The notes under the pieces are model-generated. The model was not told where the DNA came from, did no database searches, and worked only from the letters and a program-made list of their open reading frames with translations. The position numbers were made by a program, and so were the translations under genes. A DNA stretch of 34,911 nucleotides from Dichloromethanomonas sp964477085 (GTDB taxonomy: Bacteria; Bacillota; Desulfitobacteriia; Desulfitobacteriales; Syntrophobotulaceae). Where the stretch lies: positions 1-34,911 of the forward strand of contig CAYZDF010000029.1 of assembly GCA_964477085.1 (NCBI GenBank). Direction: 5' to 3'. Shown here piece by piece: positions 32,937-34,911 of the stretch (position 1 is the first letter of the stretch; the number at the start of each line of letters is the position of its first letter).

Positions 32937-32976
32937 AGACAGTTCGCAATCCATCCTGTCTATAAACAAAACTAGG
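32937..32976 (+). promoter_or_regulatory. PreQ1-I riboswitch aptamer
   Basis: AGACAG (32937-32942) and CTGTCT (32956-32961) form P1 around a loop TTCGCAATCCATC, followed by an A-rich tail ATAAACAAAACTAGG. This matches the small class I preQ1 aptamer, whose tail folds back into P1 and the loop. The tail's AAAACTA (32968-32974) can instead pair with TAGTTTT (32995-33001), disrupting the terminator. The switch therefore should stop transcription when preQ1 is bound. The two genes downstream are queuosine-precursor genes, which supports the call. Confidence 0.85.
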
Positions 32977-32979
32977 ACT

Positions 32980-33010
32980 AACTACCGTCTTAGGTAGTTT
33001 TATGTTTTTT
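32980..33010 (+). terminator. PreQ1 riboswitch terminator
   Basis: AACTACC (32980-32986) pairs with GGTAGTT (32993-32999) and is followed by TTATGTTTTTT. It competes with the antiterminator described for the aptamer. Confidence 0.8.
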
Positions 33011-33112
33011 GGGGGGCAGTGGGCCTTTTTTTGTTTACGATAATTGTGGTTTGCGATATTGTAAGAGTCTATTTTTAAGAACAAAAGATTAAAATCAAAA
33101 GGAGGAAAAGAT

Positions 33113-33652
33113 ATGATTCTCTTACTTTATCTCAGTTCGATTATTGTAGCCAACGTTATTACAGCTGCCTTTGTTCCTTTACAAGCTGGTCCTTTCCTAA
33201 TACCCTACGGAACATGGTTTATCGGAGCAACGCTTGTTTTGCGTGATCTTATCCAGTATCAGTATGGCAGGAAAACAGCTTATCTGGCTATTGTCTCAGC
33301 TCTTGTTCTATCCGCAGTAACTTCTAAGATTCTTGGGGATACGATGGCTATTACCATCGCCTCCGCCATCTCCTTTTTGATTTCGGAATCAGCCGATACG
33401 GAGATCTACACCCGCTTTAAGGTCTCTTTTCTAAAAAGAGTGCTGGCCAGTGGTATCGTCAGCAGTTTTCTGGATAGCTCCATCTTTATCGTTGTCGGCT
33501 TATCACCGCTCTTTTCCGGCTTTTTACCATGGGAACTGATTCCTAATGCCATTTTGGGGCAGTTTACCATTAAAAGCTTAATGCAAGTATTAGGTATAAG
33601 TATATTATTCCTGTTAAAAAGACGTTGGGAGGTATCTGCAAATGAGGGATAA
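33113..33652 (+). CDS. VUT-family (YhhQ-like) queuosine precursor transporter
   Basis: The 179-residue membrane protein of the Vut_1/YhhQ family has six hydrophobic segments and the family features VANVITAAFV, GTWFIGATLVLRDLIQYQYG and ISESADTEIYTRFK followed by SSFLDSSIFIV. These proteins import preQ1, preQ0 or queuine. GGAGG precedes the ATG. The stop overlaps the queF start by 11 bases, so the two are translationally coupled under the preQ1 riboswitch, which strongly supports a queuosine-precursor role over other substrates. Confidence 0.87.
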   Translation: MILLLYLSSIIVANVITAAFVPLQAGPFLIPYGTWFIGATLVLRDLIQYQYGRKTAYLAIVSALVLSAVTSKILGDTMAITIASAISFLISESADTEIYTRFKVSFLKRVLASGIVSSFLDSSIFIVVGLSPLFSGFLPWELIPNAILGQFTIKSLMQVLGISILFLLKRRWEVSANEG

Positions 33653-34118
33653 AAAAAATGAAGGACTATCTCACCTGGGTTCAGGGGATACAAAGTATAT
33701 CTTCCAATATGATCCCAGGCTTCTTGAGTATTTCGATAACAAGCACCCGGAGAATGATTACTTTGTGACGTTTAACTGTCCGGAGTTCACCAGTCTGTGT
33801 CCGATGACGGGGCAGCCGGATTTCGCTACCATCATTATCAACTATATTCCTGATAAGAAGCTCATTGAAAGTAAATCTCTTAAACTATACCTTTTCAGCT
33901 TCCGCAGCCATGGTGACTTCCACGAGGATGTCGTTAACATTATTATGAAAGACTTTATCCGGCTGATAGACCCGAAGTACATTGAAGTGATCGGAAAATT
34001 CACTTCAAGAGGCGGGATATCGATCTATCCGTTTGCCAACCGTGGCCAAGCCGGAACCAGGTGGGAAGCATTTGCAGAAAAAAGGCTATTAAATCATGAT
34101 ATAATGCCTTTCCGGTAG
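33642..34118 (+). CDS. queF: NADPH-dependent 7-cyano-7-deazaguanine reductase
   Basis: This 158-residue unimodular QueF reduces the nitrile of preQ0 to the aminomethyl of preQ1 using two NADPH, the step before queuosine insertion into tRNA. Signature residues are present: catalytic Cys at about 53 in SLCPMTGQPDF, the acid Asp at about 60, and the NADPH/substrate motif ESKSLKLYLFSFRSHG at about 76-91. The C-terminus GGISIYPFANRG is typical. It overlaps the transporter gene. No queC, queD or queE lies in the window; those may be elsewhere, or preQ0 may be imported. Confidence 0.95.
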   Translation: MRDKKNEGLSHLGSGDTKYIFQYDPRLLEYFDNKHPENDYFVTFNCPEFTSLCPMTGQPDFATIIINYIPDKKLIESKSLKLYLFSFRSHGDFHEDVVNIIMKDFIRLIDPKYIEVIGKFTSRGGISIYPFANRGQAGTRWEAFAEKRLLNHDIMPFR

Positions 34119-34149
34119 TGTAAAATCGTTGATTGTTGAATAACAAGAA

Positions 34150-34178
34150 TTGAAATTTGCAGAAGCATGAAGTATACT
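34150..34178 (+). promoter_or_regulatory. Promoter of the TPP-riboswitch unit
   Basis: TTGAAA (34150-34155) and TATACT (34173-34178) are separated by exactly 17 bases, and the riboswitch begins about 20 bases downstream. Confidence 0.75.
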
Positions 34179-34197
34179 TAAAGGCATAAAACGATAT

Positions 34198-34288
34198 AGA
34201 CATCGGGAGCTTGAAAAAGGCTGAGAGTACGACGCGTGTCGTAGACCGATTGTACCTGTTTGGGTAATGCCAGCGTAGGGAATGTTAT
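34198..34288 (+). promoter_or_regulatory. TPP riboswitch (THI element)
   Basis: The conserved TPP aptamer blocks are read in order: CGGGAGC, GGCTGAGAG with the variable stem TACGAC/GTCGTA, GACCG, ACCTGTTTGGGTAATGCC and AGCGTAGGGAA. ACAT (34200-34203) with ATGT (34282-34285) closes P1. It should bind thiamine pyrophosphate. A terminator follows directly, so TPP is expected to switch off the downstream gene. Confidence 0.95.
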
Positions 34289-34299
34289 TCGATCAATAG

Positions 34300-34325
34300 C
34301 ACTTTGCTTACGCGGAGTGTTTTTT
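34300..34325 (+). terminator. TPP riboswitch terminator
   Basis: CACTTTGC (34300-34307) pairs with GCGGAGTG (34312-34319), including two G-U pairs, around TTAC; T6 follows. It is the expression platform of the switch. Confidence 0.8.
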
Positions 34326-34422
34326 ATTTGTCCGGAATTAGAGTTTGGCAGTTACACAATGCACATAGAGGATACGAGAAAAAATCCATGAAATATCTGA
34401 ATAAGAAAGAAGGATCAGGCTT

Positions 34423-34911
34423 ATGAATCAGCAAGAAATAATTAACGATCTATACGCATTTATTTCAAGCGAGGTCTGTACGGAAGATGATTTTAACGAG
34501 ATGGCGTTGAAGCTGTTTCATTATCAGTACAGCAATAATCTTGCTTATCAGTCCTTCTGTCAGCAAAGAGGGAGAACACCGAGAACGGTAAGAAAGTGGA
34601 ACCAAATCCCACCGGTGCCGATCAACGCCTTTAAAGAACTGCCATTAAGTTGTGTCGACTTGGAAAAAGCAGAACGGATCTTTATGACGAGTGGGACCAC
34701 CCAAGGCGTACAGGGAAAGCATTATCATCCGACCTTGGTTATTTATGATCAATCCATGAGACTGTTTTTTCAAAAACGTTTTATGCGAAATATGGAAAAG
34801 ATCAGGATGGGAATTCTTTTCCCAAAGGAAGACCTGATGCCCAATTCTTCACTCGCTCATTACCTGGCTCTTGCCATGAAAGAATTTGGAACAGATGACA
34901 GTTCTTATTGG
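34423..34911 (+). CDS. LuxE-like acyl-protein synthetase (partial, runs off the window)
   Basis: ATG 34423, behind AAGGA, opens 163 codons to the window edge without a stop. The translated start resembles LuxE/acyl-protein synthetase (PF04443): WNQIPPVPINAFKELPLSCV then the adenylate-forming signature RIFMTSGTTQGVQGKHYHPT, and YDQSMRLFFQKRF. LuxE proteins activate a carboxylic acid with ATP and pass the acyl group to a partner (LuxC in luminous bacteria). Full proteins are about 370 residues, so roughly half is missing. The gene lies 98 bases behind the TPP-riboswitch terminator and no other gene lies between. Its link to thiamine is inference from this regulation. Confidence 0.8.
   Translation, partial: MNQQEIINDLYAFISSEVCTEDDFNEMALKLFHYQYSNNLAYQSFCQQRGRTPRTVRKWNQIPPVPINAFKELPLSCVDLEKAERIFMTSGTTQGVQGKHYHPTLVIYDQSMRLFFQKRFMRNMEKIRMGILFPKEDLMPNSSLAHYLALAMKEFGTDDSSYW

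Larger units (their letters stand above)
32811..33112. other. Regulatory leader of the queuosine-precursor operon
   Basis: No gene is present. The region holds a promoter at 32887-32915, the preQ1-I aptamer at 32937-32976, its terminator at 32980-33010, and a poly-T stretch near 33027 whose role is unclear. Confidence 0.7.

Overview
The window looks like chromosomal DNA of a low-to-mid-GC, spore-former-type Firmicute of class Clostridia. The Desulfitobacterium/Desulfosporosinus/Dehalobacter group is my best guess. That is an inference from gene content: remnants of a molybdoenzyme operon (TorD chaperone, Fe-S subunit), a PocR-type sensor kinase, an ArsP/DUF2703 arsenic cluster, YnzC and YitT proteins, strong GGAGG ribosome binding sites and Firmicute-type riboswitches. 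No rRNA, tRNA, CRISPR array or transposase was seen.

Layout. 1-780: a Phd/RelE toxin-antitoxin pair and terminator. 780-1340: decayed coding remnants. 1440-8855: a BlaI/BlaR1-like regulatory pair with a perfect palindromic operator, followed by at least five exported or lipid-anchored proteins of unknown function and a broken remnant. 9014-11932 (minus strand): an operon of a double flavodoxin-like protein, a membrane protein split by a frameshift, a LytTR regulator and a DUF3021 membrane protein. 12257-13939: a PocR-HisKA-HATPase-REC hybrid kinase. 13984-15048: a decaying molybdoenzyme accessory locus (TorD with an in-frame amber codon, truncated ferredoxin subunit). 15241-17598: an XPD/DinG-type helicase with an N-terminal nuclease domain. 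17792-18802: a secreted coiled-coil DUF5667-like protein. 19025-21137: arsR-arsP-thioredoxin-DUF2703. 21134-22339: YnzC (minus) and trmB. 22621-25549: a class V aminotransferase/cysteine desulfurase-like enzyme and an APC permease. 25835-29641: a DUF1566 lipoprotein and a two-component system, all three interrupted by stops or frameshifts. 29760-32810: YitT, PAP2 phosphatase, small ORFs, YkuK-like protein and a membrane protein. 32887-34118: a preQ1-I riboswitch, a queuosine-precursor transporter and queF. 34150-end: a promoter, TPP riboswitch and terminator in front of a LuxE-like acyl-protein synthetase that runs off the window.

How the parts work together. Two riboswitch-controlled transcription units at the right end are the clearest regulatory modules. 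The preQ1 switch should shut off preQ1-precursor uptake and synthesis. The TPP switch controls a LuxE-type acyl-activating enzyme, which is not a textbook thiamine gene and is the most attractive lead for an undescribed pathway. The second theme is gene decay: at least six loci carry single-nucleotide nonsense or frameshift lesions. Either part of the accessory genome is degenerating or the assembly contains small indel errors; reads would decide.
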